A stretch of DNA of 64,000 nucleotides from Thermaceae bacterium (GCA_026984675.1 JALSRQ010000044.1:1-64000); one strand, 5' to 3'; positions 17,618 to 26,771 are shown, counted from the first letter of the stretch. Numbers and translations: made by a program. Notes: generated by a model from the sequence alone, not told the origin.

Positions 17618-19317
17618 TCGCCGGCCGGGGCCAGGTGGGCCTCGCCCTTAAGCTCGGCGTCGGGGATGAGCAGGGTGGCCAAAAACCCCAGCAGCACGAA
17701 GCCGGCCCCGTAGAGGTAGACCTTGCGGATGGCCTCGACGATGGCCAGGTCGAGGGCCTTTTGCATCTCGGCCTTGAGCGCCTCCATCCGGGCCTTGAGG
17801 GCGTCCTGGACCCGCTTCAGGATGGTCTCCCGCAGGGCGGGGGGCACCGGTCGGCCCAGCATCGCCTTGAAGTCCTCGGGGAGGAGGGGGTTCGCCTTGA
17901 GCTTGGCGACGGCCTCCCGGTCGCCGTTTAGGGCCCGCCGGAGTTCCTCCAGGGTCGCCCGCTCGCTCTCGGCGAAGCGCTTTTCGATCGCGGTGGGATC
18001 CCGCATCGAGATCGAGCCGCCCTTGAACCCGGCGGGCAGGTGGCTCTGGATCGCCCCCTGCAGGCTGGCGGCCAGGATCGCCCCCAGCAGGGCGGTGCCC
18101 AGGGTCGAGCCGATCTGCCGGAAGAACTGGGTCGCCGAGCTGGCGGTGCCCATCCGGGCCGGCTCCACCGAGTTCTGCACCGCCAGGGTGTAGAGCGGCA
18201 TCGAGGGGCCGAGCCCGAGCCCCATGCTCACCATCAGCGCCAGCACCAGCCAGAGGGGGGTGTCGAGGTCGATCAGGTAGTGCATCGCCAGGAAGTTGAG
18301 CAATAGCCAGAGGTTCCCGATGAGCATCCAGGGCTTGTAGCGGCCGGTGCGGCTGGCCAGCTGGCCGCCGGCCACGCTGCCGAAGACCGCCCCCAGGGTG
18401 AGCGGCATCAGGGTGAGGCCGGAGCTGGTGGCGCTGATCCCCTTGACCTGGATCAGATAGAGCGGCAGGAAGAACATCGCCGAGAGGAAGGCGGCCCCGA
18501 AGAAGAAGAGGGCCAGGCTGGCGTAGCGGAAGATCGGGTTTTGAAAGAGGGTGAGGTCGAAAAGCGGCTCGGGGACGTGGGTCTCGACCCAGACGAAGAG
18601 CCCGAGGCCCAGTGCGGCCAGGGCGAAGAGGCCGAGCTCGGTGGGGGAAGTCCAGGGGTAGGTGGTGCCGCCCCAGGAGAGGGCGAGCAAGAGCGGCACC
18701 GTCCACAGGATCAGGGTCGCCGCCCCCCAGTAGTCGAAGCGGTGGCGGGAGGGGGCCGCCGCCGCCGGCATGTAGCGGGCGATGAACCAAAGCGCCACCG
18801 CCCCCACCGGCATGTTGATGTAGAAGACCCAGCGCCAGGAGAGGTGGTCGGTGAGCAGCCCGCCGAGCCAGGGGCCGACGATGCTGGCGATCCCGAACAC
18901 CGCCCCGAACGCTCCCTGGATCCGCCCCCGCTCCCGGGGCGGGATCAGGAGGCCGATGGTGGTCACCGCCACCGCGAAGAGCGCCCCGCCGCCGATCCCT
19001 TGGAGGCCCCGGAACCCGATCAGGGCGTTCATGCTGGGGGAGAGGCCGGAGAGGGCGGAGCCGGCGAGGAAGATCAGCACCGCCCAAAAGAGCAGCACCT
19101 TGGCCCGCACCAGGTCGGCGAGCCGGCCGAAGATCGGCACCCCCACGGTGGAGGCCAGCAGGTAGCTGGTGGCCACCCAGGCGTACTTGTCGACCCCGCC
19201 GAGGTCCTGGACGATGCGGGGCAGGGCGGTGGCCACGATGGTCTGGTCGAGGGCGGCCAGGAAGATGCCGAGGAAGATCCCGACCAGGGTGAGCTGAACT
19301 TGACGGGCGGGGCTCAT
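17614..19317 (-). CDS. DHA2-family multidrug exporter (EmrB/QacA type)
   Basis: 567 residues. It has the MFS pattern expected for 14 membrane segments: LDQTIVATALPRIVQDLGG (motif D1), GRLADLVRAKVLLFW (motif A) and GIASIVGPWLGGLLTD (motif C). A long charged stretch before the last segment (about residues 440-540) is helical and may be extracytoplasmic. The start is ATG at 19317, overlapping the marR stop as ATGA. It is an inner-membrane proton-coupled exporter; substrate unknown. Confidence 0.9.
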   Translation of the reverse strand: MSPARQVQLTLVGIFLGIFLAALDQTIVATALPRIVQDLGGVDKYAWVATSYLLASTVGVPIFGRLADLVRAKVLLFWAVLIFLAGSALSGLSPSMNALIGFRGLQGIGGGALFAVAVTTIGLLIPPRERGRIQGAFGAVFGIASIVGPWLGGLLTDHLSWRWVFYINMPVGAVALWFIARYMPAAAAPSRHRFDYWGAATLILWTVPLLLALSWGGTTYPWTSPTELGLFALAALGLGLFVWVETHVPEPLFDLTLFQNPIFRYASLALFFFGAAFLSAMFFLPLYLIQVKGISATSSGLTLMPLTLGAVFGSVAGGQLASRTGRYKPWMLIGNLWLLLNFLAMHYLIDLDTPLWLVLALMVSMGLGLGPSMPLYTLAVQNSVEPARMGTASSATQFFRQIGSTLGTALLGAILAASLQGAIQSHLPAGFKGGSISMRDPTAIEKRFAESERATLEELRRALNGDREAVAKLKANPLLPEDFKAMLGRPVPPALRETILKRVQDALKARMEALKAEMQKALDLAIVEAIRKVYLYGAGFVLLGFLATLLIPDAELKGEAHLAPAGD

Positions 19318-19716
19318 GCTTCCTCCTCCAATCGTTCGAGCAACCGGATGAGCGCGTGTTTCTCGTCTTCGTCGAGGCGGGCCAGGGCGGCCTCGCCGGC
19401 GGCCTCGAGGCACCCCCGGGCGGCCCCGAGCCGCCGCCGGCCCGCCTCGGTGAGCTCTAGGAGGGTGCTCCGGCGGTCCTCGGGGTTGGGTCGGCGGACG
19501 ATCAGGCCGGCCTCCTCCAGGCCCGCCAGCAGGTGGCTGACGCTGGGCGGGGGCAGGTGGAGGGCCTGGGCGAGCGGGCCGCCCGCCCCGCTCGATCTGG
19601 GCCAGCAGGAAGTAGCGCTTAAAGTCGATCCCTTCCGCCTTGAGGCAGGGCTTGGCCCGTTCCAGGAGCCGCCGCTGCAGGCGCCAGAGCCGGGTGAGGA
19701 GGGTCGGGGCGCGCAC
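19314..19716 (-). pseudogene. MarR-family regulator with a frameshift
   Basis: Frame 1 gives RAPTLLTRLWRLQRRLLE to FKRYFLLAQIERG; after a G/C-rich run near 19570-19590 the sequence continues in another frame as PLAQALHLPPPSVSHLLAG, RRPNPEDRRSTLLELTEAG and ends ALIRLLERLEEEA. Together these make a normal-length MarR. The total of 403 nt is not a multiple of three. The GTG start lies 7 nt after TATCCT (19729-19724), and the gene overlaps the MFS start. A real mutation would remove repression of the exporter; a sequencing error in the run is the alternative. Confidence 0.7.
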
Positions 19717-19796
19717 GTACGTCAGGATAGTTCAAAACTTAAACATTTTCAAGCCTTAAGAAGCGCGGCATAAATATCGGGTTTAAACTTAGCTTC
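19717..19796. promoter_or_regulatory. Divergent marR/argF promoter region
   Basis: An AT-rich 80-bp gap in a GC-rich context. TAAACT (19784-19789) lies 7 nt before the argF ATG; TATCCT (minus strand, 19729-19724) lies 7 nt before the marR GTG. Between them CTTAA and TTAAG form a loose dyad around 19737-19760 that could be a MarR operator. Confidence 0.5.
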
Positions 19797-20678
19797 ATGC
19801 AGGTGCGCGACTTCCTCGACGTCGACGCCCTCGACCCCGAAACCCTGGCGGCCCTGCTCGACCGGGCCGCCCGGCTCAAGGCCGAGCGCTACCGCGGCCG
19901 CGAGCTGGCCGGTCGGACCTGGGCACTGATCTTCGAAAAGCCCTCGCTGCGAACCCGCTCGACCCTGGAGATCGCCGTCTACGAGCTCGGCGGCCACCCG
20001 CTCTACCTCGATCAGAACGGGATCGGCCTCGGGGAGCGCGAGCCCGTCCGCGACGTGGCCCGAAACCTCGAGCGCTGGGTGGCCGGGATCGCCGCCCGGG
20101 TCCACGACCACGCCACCCTCGAGGCCCTGGCCGCGCACGCCGGGGTGCCGGTGGTCAACGCCCTCTCCGACCGGGCCCACCCCCTGCAGGCGATCGCCGA
20201 CCTGCTGACCTTGAGGGAGGCGTTCTTGGGCCTTGCGGGCCTCACCGTCGCCTGGGTGGGGGACGGGAACAACGTCCTCGCCTCCTTCGCCAAGGCGGCG
20301 GCGATGGCCGGGATCCGGGTGGTGGCCGCGATCCCCGAGGGCTACGACCCCCCCGAGCCCCTCCCGATCGAGATCGTCCGCGATCCCGAGGCGGCGGTGC
20401 GGGGGGCCGACGCGGTCTACACCGACGTCTGGGTCTCGATGGGGCAGGAGGCCGAGGCCGAGCGGCGCCGTGCCGACTTCGCCGGGTTCGCGGTGACCCC
20501 GGCGCTCTTCGAGCGGGCCAAGCCGACCGCCGCCTTCCTCCACTGCCTGCCGGCCCACTACGGCGAGGAGACCACCGAGGCGATGGTCGACCACCCCCGG
20601 AGCCGGGTCTTCGACCAGGCGGAAAACCGGCTCCACGCCGCCAAGGCGGTGCTGCTCTGGCTTACGGAGGGGACATGA
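19797..20678 (+). CDS. argF: Ornithine carbamoyltransferase
   Basis: Converts ornithine and carbamoyl phosphate to citrulline; cytosolic. 293 residues, slightly short. Carbamoyl-phosphate motif EKPSLRTRSTLE, HPLQAIADLLTL (many relatives have HPCQ) and the ornithine motif FLHCLPAH are present. The start is ATG at 19797, 7 nt after TAAACT. First gene of argF-argC-argJ; it overlaps argC by ATGA. Confidence 0.92.
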   Translation: MQVRDFLDVDALDPETLAALLDRAARLKAERYRGRELAGRTWALIFEKPSLRTRSTLEIAVYELGGHPLYLDQNGIGLGEREPVRDVARNLERWVAGIAARVHDHATLEALAAHAGVPVVNALSDRAHPLQAIADLLTLREAFLGLAGLTVAWVGDGNNVLASFAKAAAMAGIRVVAAIPEGYDPPEPLPIEIVRDPEAAVRGADAVYTDVWVSMGQEAEAERRRADFAGFAVTPALFERAKPTAAFLHCLPAHYGEETTEAMVDHPRSRVFDQAENRLHAAKAVLLWLTEGT

Positions 20679-21721
20679 TCCGAGCCGCGGTCGTGGGGGC
20701 CAGCGGCTACGGCGGGGCCGAGCTGATCCGGCTTCTAAAGGCCCACCCCGAGGTCAAGCTGGTGGGGCTCGCGAGCCGGGCCTACGCCGGCCGGCCGGCG
20801 ACCGCCGCCTGGCCGCAGCTCCTTTCGGCCCCCGACTTTTCCCCGGTGGAGGACGCGGTGGCCGGGGCCGAGGTGGTCTTCCTGGCCACCCCAAACGGGG
20901 TGGCGATGGATCTGGCCCCCCGGCTCCTTAAGGACGGCAAGCGGGTGATCGATCTCTCGGCCGACTTCCGGCTCGACCCCGCGGTCTTCGAGGCCTGGTA
21001 CGGCTTTCCCCACCGGGCCCCCGACCTCCTCAAGGAGGCCCGCTACGGCCTGGTGGAGCTCCACCGAAGGGAGCTCGCCGGCGCTCGACTGGTCGCCAAC
21101 CCGGGTTGCTACGTCACCGCCGCCACCCTGGCCCTGGCCCCGCTCTTCGCCGAGGGCCTGGCCGGCGAGGTGCTGCTCTCGGCCGCCAGCGGGGTCTCGG
21201 GCGCGGGCCGCGACGCGGAGGGAACGGCCTTCGCCGAGACCAACGAGGACTTCCGCCCCTACCGTCCGGCCGGCCGCCACCGCCACACCCCCGAGATCGA
21301 GCAGAACCTCGGCCGGGCGCGGGCCCAGGGGCGCTGGCTCAGGACCTGGGGCCCCGAGGACCCGGTGCGGCTCACCTTCGTCCCCCACCTGGCCCCGATG
21401 ACCCGGGGGATCCTGGTCACCGCCTTCGTGCGGCCGGTCCGGGAGCTAAAGGAGGCCGGTCTCCTGGAGCTCTACCGCGGCTTCTACGCCGACGAGCCGT
21501 TCGTCGCGGTTGGCGAGGGGCTGCCCCGCACCAAGGCGGTCTGCGGCGCCAACGCGGTGCGGATCGCCCTCCGGGCCGACGCCCGCACCGGCTGGTGGGT
21601 GGTCTTTTCGGCGATCGACAACCTGGTCAAGGGGGCGGCCGGCCAGGCGGTGCAGAACCTGAACGCGGTCTACCGCCTGAACGAGACCCATGGGCTCGCC
21701 CTCGAGGGCCTCTGGCCGTAG
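20675..21721 (+). CDS. argC: N-acetyl-gamma-glutamyl-phosphate reductase
   Basis: Third step of arginine synthesis, NADPH-dependent. 348 residues. Rossmann motif [14 protein letters not shown] at the N-terminus, catalytic C145 in [15 protein letters not shown], and [11 protein letters not shown]. Overlaps argF. Confidence 0.96.
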   Translation: MIRAAVVGASGYGGAELIRLLKAHPEVKLVGLASRAYAGRPATAAWPQLLSAPDFSPVEDAVAGAEVVFLATPNGVAMDLAPRLLKDGKRVIDLSADFRLDPAVFEAWYGFPHRAPDLLKEARYGLVELHRRELAGARLVANPGCYVTAATLALAPLFAEGLAGEVLLSAASGVSGAGRDAEGTAFAETNEDFRPYRPAGRHRHTPEIEQNLGRARAQGRWLRTWGPEDPVRLTFVPHLAPMTRGILVTAFVRPVRELKEAGLLELYRGFYADEPFVAVGEGLPRTKAVCGANAVRIALRADARTGWWVVFSAIDNLVKGAAGQAVQNLNAVYRLNETHGLALEGLWP

Positions 21722-21732
21722 ACTATAGGGCC

Positions 21733-22875
21733 ATGGAGCTGCCGCTGGGATTTCTGGCCGGGGCCACCCGGGCCGGCCTCAAGCCCTCGGGGAACCCCGA
21801 CCTCGCCCTGCTCTACGGCGAGGGCCCCCTCGCCTGGGCCTACGTCGCCACCACCAACCGGGCCGCCGCCCCCTGCGTCCTTCGGGGGCGGCAGCGCCAC
21901 GCCTCGGAGGCGCCCCTGCGGGCCCTGGTGGTGAACGCCGGGAACGCCAACGCCGCCACCGGCGAGGCCGGGGTCGCCGCCGACCTCGGCATGGCCGAGC
22001 TCGCCGCCGAACGCCTGGGGGTCCGGCCCGACGAGGTGCTCACCGCCTCCACCGGGGTGATCGGGGTGCCCCTGCCGGTGGACCGGATCGCCGCCGCGCT
22101 GCCGGGGATCCGGCTGGGTTCGAGCCTCGAGCCCTTCGCCGAGGCGATCCTCACCACCGACACCCGCCCCAAGCTGGCCGAGGTCCCCCTGCCGGGGGGC
22201 GCCCGGGTGGTGGGGGTGGCCAAAGGGAGCGGCATGATCCACCCCAACATGGCGACGATGTTCGGCTTCCTCCTCACCGACGCCGCCCTCGACCAGGCCG
22301 AGCTGCGGGCCCGCTGGCCGGAGGTGGTGAACGCCACCTTTAACCAGGTCACGGTCGACGGCGATACCTCGACCAACGACATGGCGGCGATCTTCGCCAG
22401 CGGCGCCAAGGGCCGGGTGGAGCCGGGCTTCTTCTGGGAGGCGGTGACGGCGGTGGCCCGCGACCTGGCCCGCCAGATCGCCGCCGACGGCGAGGGGGCC
22501 ACCAAGCTGATCGAGGTGCGGGTGGTGGGGGCGGCGAGCCTTACGGACGCCCGGCGGGCGGCCCGGGCGGTGGCCGGCAGCCTCCTATGGAAGGCGGCGG
22601 TCTACGGCAACGACCCCAACTGGGGGCGGGTGCTCGCGGCCCTGGGGTACTCCGGCGCCCTCCTCGACCCCGCCCGGGTCCGGATCGAGCTCGAGGGCAT
22701 CCCCCTCTACGACGGCGCCCCCCTGCCCTTCGACCGCGAGGAGGCGGCGCGGGCGATGCAGCGGGCGGAGGTGCGGGTGCGCGCCGACCTCCGCCAGGGC
22801 GGCTTCGAGGCCGAGGCCTGGGGCTCGGATCTCACCGAGGGGTACGTCAAGATCAACGCCGAATACACGACGTAA
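21733..22875 (+). CDS. argJ: Bifunctional glutamate N-acetyltransferase/ornithine acetyltransferase
   Basis: Recycles the acetyl group from N-acetylornithine to glutamate. 380 residues. The autocleavage site is in [16 protein letters not shown] with nucleophile T175; TTNRAAAPC and [18 protein letters not shown] are family blocks. A TAGACT box overlapping the argC stop lies 8 nt before the ATG, so it may have an extra promoter besides the operon one. argB is not in the window. Confidence 0.96.
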   Translation: MELPLGFLAGATRAGLKPSGNPDLALLYGEGPLAWAYVATTNRAAAPCVLRGRQRHASEAPLRALVVNAGNANAATGEAGVAADLGMAELAAERLGVRPDEVLTASTGVIGVPLPVDRIAAALPGIRLGSSLEPFAEAILTTDTRPKLAEVPLPGGARVVGVAKGSGMIHPNMATMFGFLLTDAALDQAELRARWPEVVNATFNQVTVDGDTSTNDMAAIFASGAKGRVEPGFFWEAVTAVARDLARQIAADGEGATKLIEVRVVGAASLTDARRAARAVAGSLLWKAAVYGNDPNWGRVLAALGYSGALLDPARVRIELEGIPLYDGAPLPFDREEAARAMQRAEVRVRADLRQGGFEAEAWGSDLTEGYVKINAEYTT

Positions 22876-22945
22876 ACCCCTCCCGGTGGCAAACGTCCCC
22901 ATCCTCATGCTATTCTTAGGGGCGTAAGAAAGGGGCGTGATGGCT

Positions 22946-23410
22946 ATGAAGAAGGTTTTGGTGGCACTTTTTGCTTTCGCGGCGCTGGCTTTCGCCGGCC
23001 TAGGTTCGGCCCAGAAGTACGGCCTCTACAGCGGTTACCCCGGGGGCATCGGGGGGATGATCTTCTTTGATAACCTCCGCCTCAGCGTGGGCCTGCCCTT
23101 CTGGTACGGCTTCGGCATCGAGGGGGGCGTCGACATGATGCTGGGACAGGGCGCCCTCTCCAAGGAGCAACCCCTCAGCTATTACTACGGGGCCGGCGCC
23201 GACGCCGCCTTCTACGCCGGCTATCTGGGGTACAGCGCCTTCGGCTTCGACGTGCACGGCCTCGGCGGCATCGTCTACAAGTTCAGCGACAGCATGGGCT
23301 TCTTTGGCGAGGCCCTTTTGGGCGTGGGTTACGTGGGGGTGACCGGCTGCTCTGGCTGCAGCGGTTTCGGCCCCGCCTACGGGGCCAAGGTGGGCCTTTA
23401 CTTCTACTAA
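22946..23410 (+). CDS. Small exported beta-barrel-like protein
   Basis: 154 residues: signal peptide MKKVLVALFAFAALAFAG with cleavage after GSAQ, then alternating aromatic/glycine strands and a C-terminal tyrosine, as in small outer-membrane barrels. GCSGCSG near the C-terminus gives two cysteines that could bridge. AAGGGG lies about 10 nt before the ATG at 22946; starts at 22937 and 22940 are alternatives. A TATTCT -10 is at 22911-22916. No family recognised. Confidence 0.65.
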   Translation: MKKVLVALFAFAALAFAGLGSAQKYGLYSGYPGGIGGMIFFDNLRLSVGLPFWYGFGIEGGVDMMLGQGALSKEQPLSYYYGAGADAAFYAGYLGYSAFGFDVHGLGGIVYKFSDSMGFFGEALLGVGYVGVTGCSGCSGFGPAYGAKVGLYFY

Positions 23411-23421
23411 TCGGAACCTTT

Positions 23422-23427
23422 TAAGCT
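23422..23427 (+). promoter_or_regulatory. -10 box of the 23435 lipoprotein
   Basis: TAAGCT, 7 nt before the ATG at 23435. Confidence 0.45.
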
Positions 23428-23434
23428 GAAGGGG

Positions 23435-24031
23435 ATGCGCTGGCGTCCCCTTCTTCTTTTGCCCCTGCTTCTCACCGCCTGCGCCGCCCGCTCCGACGAG
23501 ACCCCGCCGTTTTTGGGCATCACCCAGCCCGCCGGGGGGGCGGTGGCCAAGGGCCAGGCGGTGATCGTCGAGGGCTACGCCTTCGACGACACCGGGGTGG
23601 TGAGCGTTACCGCCGGGGGCACCGAGGTCCTGGCCAAGCCGGCCCGGGGCAAGAAGCTGGTCCGCTTCCGCTTTAAGCTCGAGGCCCCCAAGGCCGGCCG
23701 GGTTCGGGTCGAGGTCGTGGCCAAGGACGCCGCCGGCCACGCCCGCAGCCGCGAGCTCTCGCTGATCCTCGACCGCGCCGCCCCCAAGGTGAGGATCGAG
23801 CGGGTGGAGGACGCCGACGGGCGGCTCCGGATCGTTGGGGTGGCCACCGACGACGTCGAGGTCGACCGGGTGGTGGTGCGGTACGGCCGGACCTACAGCC
23901 GGCTCAACCTCCCCAAGGGAAAGACCGTGCGGTTTTTCGTCGAGGTGCCGGCCAGGGCCGCCAAGGTCATCGCGGTGGACGCCGTGGGGCGGCGCACCGA
24001 GGCCGCCGCCAAGGCCTTGACCGAGCCCTAG
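23435..24031 (+). CDS. Lipoprotein with Ig-like domains
   Basis: 198 residues. Signal peptide with lipobox LLTAC (Cys at about residue 16), then two beta-sandwich-like segments: one with GYAFDDTGVVSVTAGG and one with GVATDDVEVDRVVVRYG, resembling bacterial Ig-like repeats. No catalytic motif. Its last codons hold the -35 box of the tRNA promoter. Confidence 0.7.
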   Translation: MRWRPLLLLPLLLTACAARSDETPPFLGITQPAGGAVAKGQAVIVEGYAFDDTGVVSVTAGGTEVLAKPARGKKLVRFRFKLEAPKAGRVRVEVVAKDAAGHARSRELSLILDRAAPKVRIERVEDADGRLRIVGVATDDVEVDRVVVRYGRTYSRLNLPKGKTVRFFVEVPARAAKVIAVDAVGRRTEAAAKALTEP

Positions 24032-24045
24032 CCGCCCGCTAAGCT
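24017..24045 (+). promoter_or_regulatory. Promoter of tRNA-Ile
   Basis: TTGACC, a 17-bp spacer and TAAGCT, ending 14 nt before the tRNA 5' end; near consensus. Confidence 0.7.
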
Positions 24046-24059
24046 GGGGGGTGCTGGGC

Positions 24060-24136
<77 letters not shown>

Positions 24137-24152
24137 GGAAGAGAACGAGGAA

Positions 24153-24178
24153 AACCCCCGGTCTTCCGACCGGGGGTT
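24153..24178. terminator. Bidirectional intrinsic terminator after tRNA-Ile / int
   Basis: Perfect 11-bp stem AACCCCCGGTC / GACCGGGGGTT with a TTCC loop; the A-run on the left and TT on the right allow use by both the tRNA and the leftward int operon. Confidence 0.75.
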
Positions 24179-24186
24179 CCTCGCTT

Positions 24187-24206
24187 TTGACCACCATTTG
24201 ACCACC
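24187..24206. repeat. Putative integrase arm sites, left doublet
   Basis: Two copies of TTGACCACC, starting at 24187 and 24198, exactly 11 bp apart, between the int stop codon and the core. The same doublet spacing recurs at 54208-54226. Confidence 0.6.
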
Positions 24207-25331
24207 CTACTGGCAGTTCGGCCCGTCGGCGAGGCCCAAAATGTTTTGCACCGCCCGCTTCATCCGCTCGCGCTCGAGGTGGGTGTAGATGTCGAGGGTC
24301 AGGGCCACGGTGGTGTGCCCCAGCAGGCCGGAGACGGTCTTGGGGTCCACCCCCCGGGCAAGCGCCCGGGTGGCGAAGGTGTGGCGCAGGTCGTGGAAGC
24401 GGTACTCCGGCAGGCCCGCCTTCTTGAGCAGGTTCTTGTAGCCCCGCTCGAGGTTCCGGGGGTTAATCGGCGTCTCGGCGCCGGTCTCGGCGGGGAAGAC
24501 CCAGCCGCCGTAGAGACCGAGCCGTTCCAGCTCCACGCCCCAATCGAGGAGCACGTCGCGTAGGTCGGGCGGCAACGGCAGCACCCGCCGGCTCCCCGTG
24601 GTCTTGGGGTCGCCGACCACGACCTTGCCGTCGACCAGGGTGACGATGCGCTGGATGGCGAGCTCATCATGGTCAAAGTCCACGTCCTCCCAGCGCAGGC
24701 CGAGGACCTCGCCACGCCGGAGGCCCAGGGCCAGGGTGGCGTAGAGGATGGGATAGTAGCGGGTGCCCCTGGCCGCCTCGAGGAGCCGCTCCACCTCGTC
24801 CTGGCTGAGCGCCCTGGCCCGCCGGGTCTCCGGCCGTGTCTTGGGAAGCTCGGCAATTTCGGCGGGGGAGTGCTCCAGGTAGCCGTATCTCACCGCCTTG
24901 CGCAGCGCCGCCCGGAGGAAGGTGCGGACGTGGGCCAGGTGGCTGCGGCCGATCCGGGTGGAGAGGTCCTTGTAGAGAGCCTCGAGCTGGGCCACCTTGA
25001 TCTCGGCCAGGGGGTAGCGGCTCAGGGGCTCCAGGTGCTTGGCGTAGGTGCGGTAGCGGGCCAGGGTGTTGGGCCTGACCTCCCCCTCGCGGCTCTGCAG
25101 GTACCCCTGGATCCACTCGCCGAGCGTGATGGACCGACCGGCGTCCTCGGGGGCCTCCCGGCCGGCCTTGATCAGGAGCTCGGCGCGCTTTCTGAGTGCG
25201 TCTTCCCAGGTGCGCGCGTAGGCCACCAGGCGCCGGCGCCTGCCATCAGGGCCGCGAGGAGCCTCGACGCGGATCTCCCACCGCCCGTCCTGGCGGAGCC
25301 GGATTAGGCCTTCTCCCTTGCGGCGGGGCAT
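24207..25331 (-). CDS. int: Tyrosine-recombinase integrase
   Basis: 374 residues, full length. AP2-like N-terminal arm-binding part (1-60), SAM-like core-binding part (about 68-165) and catalytic domain with R205 (ALGLRRGEV), K243, H313/R316 (HDLRHTFA), H339 (LLGHTT) and nucleophile Y349 (DIYTHL), all present. Last gene of the leftward lysogeny operon and next to attL, as is usual. Confidence 0.97.
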   Translation of the reverse strand: MPRRKGEGLIRLRQDGRWEIRVEAPRGPDGRRRRLVAYARTWEDALRKRAELLIKAGREAPEDAGRSITLGEWIQGYLQSREGEVRPNTLARYRTYAKHLEPLSRYPLAEIKVAQLEALYKDLSTRIGRSHLAHVRTFLRAALRKAVRYGYLEHSPAEIAELPKTRPETRRARALSQDEVERLLEAARGTRYYPILYATLALGLRRGEVLGLRWEDVDFDHDELAIQRIVTLVDGKVVVGDPKTTGSRRVLPLPPDLRDVLLDWGVELERLGLYGGWVFPAETGAETPINPRNLERGYKNLLKKAGLPEYRFHDLRHTFATRALARGVDPKTVSGLLGHTTVALTLDIYTHLERERMKRAVQNILGLADGPNCQ

Positions 25332-25342
25332 GGGTTAAGTAC

Positions 25343-25981
25343 TCAAGGCTTTGGGAAGGTTCTCGAAGCCTCCCAGTGCACTTGGAAATACTCTTTTTGT
25401 CCGCCGACATTTAACGCCAACAGCAAGGTTATTCCTTGCCCATTGTGAAGGGACCTGAACATCGGCATGACTACCCACTCAGTTCGCGAGTCGCTCCAAT
25501 AAATCAGATCACTCGGGGCCGCTAGGTCAGAAAGGATAGCGCCGGGAGGAATGATTGACGGAGGCGCAGGGCGATCCTTCTCAAGGAACTTTTGCCCCTT
25601 ATGCATTACCCTCGAGGCGCTCCCATCTGGCAGGACGATCGAACTGCTAGCCCAGATGATTTCGATGGGCTCTTTGGTCTTGTTTTTTAAGTCAAACTCT
25701 ATTTGCTTGGGGCCACCTTCGGCTATGCCACCTTTTTCGTCGGTGTAAATGACAACGTAATCGGGGACCAAGCTCGCGGCGAACGCAAAATCGCTGGTTT
25801 CAACAACCCAAGATGAGTATTTAGGTTTAACCTTGTAGGTTTCGCCTTTATATTTGGCAGTTGCCATCAGGTAGTCGTAAACATATTCTTTTGCCTTCGG
25901 ACGCGTCATCGTAGGCGCGCAGGCAGAGATAAGCAACAAGACCACAGCGCCGGCTGTCAGAACTCTTGTTTTAAGCTCCAT
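25343..25981 (-). CDS. Prophage lipoprotein between repressor and integrase (Ltp-like position)
   Basis: 212 residues. Signal peptide with lipobox ISAC (Cys at about residue 21), then a soluble domain including DYVVIYTDEKGG, KEPIEIIWASSSIVLPDG and SLHNGQGITLLLALNVGG, beta-rich and of no recognised family. Base composition is clearly richer in AT than flanking genes, suggesting recent acquisition. GGAGG precedes the ATG. It starts 3 bp after the repressor gene and ends 11 bp before int, so it should be expressed in the lysogen. A superinfection-exclusion role is inferred from position and surface location only. Confidence 0.75.
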   Translation of the reverse strand: MELKTRVLTAGAVVLLLISACAPTMTRPKAKEYVYDYLMATAKYKGETYKVKPKYSSWVVETSDFAFAASLVPDYVVIYTDEKGGIAEGGPKQIEFDLKNKTKEPIEIIWASSSIVLPDGSASRVMHKGQKFLEKDRPAPPSIIPPGAILSDLAAPSDLIYWSDSRTEWVVMPMFRSLHNGQGITLLLALNVGGQKEYFQVHWEASRTFPKP

Positions 25982-25984
25982 CTC

Positions 25985-26701
25985 CTACCTCCTCACCTTC
26001 CTCGGGTCAAACCCCACGTGCACCACCACGCCCTGGACCTCCACCTGGTCCTCTGGGCTTACCACGATCGGGGGCACCTCGGGGTTCCAGGACTTGAGCA
26101 CCTGGTGGCCTCGACGCCGCTCGAGCTCCTTCAGGTACCCCACCCCCTTGCCCTTGAGCCAGGCGATCACCAGGTCGCCCGGGCGGGGCTCCAGATCGCG
26201 AGCGACCACCACAAAGGAGCCGGGCGGGATGGAGTAGGGGAGGTCCTCGCAGAACATGGAGTCGCCGTCCACCTCGAGGGCGTAGAGCCCGTAAGATCCG
26301 TAGCGCTCGACCACCTCGGAGGACACCTCGATCTCGCCCATCGGCTCGGCGTGGCTCGTGCCGCGACCCGCGGACACCACGCCGAGGAGGGGGACGGTGG
26401 TCATGGTGACTGGGCGAGCGCCCATGCGCTCGAGAGAGGCGCCGGGGAGCTCGATGCCGGTGGCGCGGGTGAACTCTTCGGGGGTCCAGCGAAGGGCGTT
26501 CAGTAGCGCATCCAAAGCTTCTTTGTCGCGTGCCCAGAGATACTTCACGGTCTTCTCCGTATCGCGCAAGAGCTCTTGCGATACCCAACCCTGCGAGCGC
26601 CCGACTCTCATACCAAGCTCCTTTTGGCTTAACCCTAGCTCATGCATCCGCCGACGGATGGCTATTCCAGGCTCTACCGACGCTTCTGCGGCCATCATCA
26701 T
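25985..26701 (-). CDS. CI-type repressor, XRE HTH plus S24 (LexA-like) peptidase
   Basis: 238 residues. N-terminal HTH at about 13-45 (LGLSQKELGMRVGRSQGWVS); autocleavage site A111-G112 in VVSAGRG; catalytic S148 in DGDSMF and K191 in GYLKEL. So it should be inactivated by RecA-stimulated self-cleavage and maintain lysogeny. Three consecutive ATGs (26701, 26698, 26695) follow AAGGGGGG; the middle one has the best spacing. First gene of the leftward operon. Confidence 0.93.
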   Translation of the reverse strand: MMMAAEASVEPGIAIRRRMHELGLSQKELGMRVGRSQGWVSQELLRDTEKTVKYLWARDKEALDALLNALRWTPEEFTRATGIELPGASLERMGARPVTMTTVPLLGVVSAGRGTSHAEPMGEIEVSSEVVERYGSYGLYALEVDGDSMFCEDLPYSIPPGSFVVVARDLEPRPGDLVIAWLKGKGVGYLKELERRRGHQVLKSWNPEVPPIVVSPEDQVEVQGVVVHVGFDPRKVRR

Positions 26702-26709
26702 TAGCCCCC

Positions 26710-26771
26710 CTTATGCGTGAGTATAAGTGAAACTATTGACAAGGGTGGTTTATCAGTCGTACTATTGAAGC
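26710..26771. promoter_or_regulatory. Lysogeny switch: divergent promoters and operator dyad
   Basis: Rightward promoter TTGACA (26736-26741), 18-bp spacer, TACTAT (26760-26765). Leftward -10 TATACT (minus strand, 26725-26720). A dyad CTTAT-N8-ATAAG (26710-26727) covers the leftward -10. ACTATTGA occurs twice, at 26732 and 26761, overlapping the -35 and -10 of the rightward promoter. These are candidate CI/Cro operators. Confidence 0.65.

Noticed and set aside
17648-19087. A second minus-strand frame within the MFS gene
   Set aside because: A shifted-frame shadow of the exporter; low-complexity arginine/proline-rich translation with no motif.
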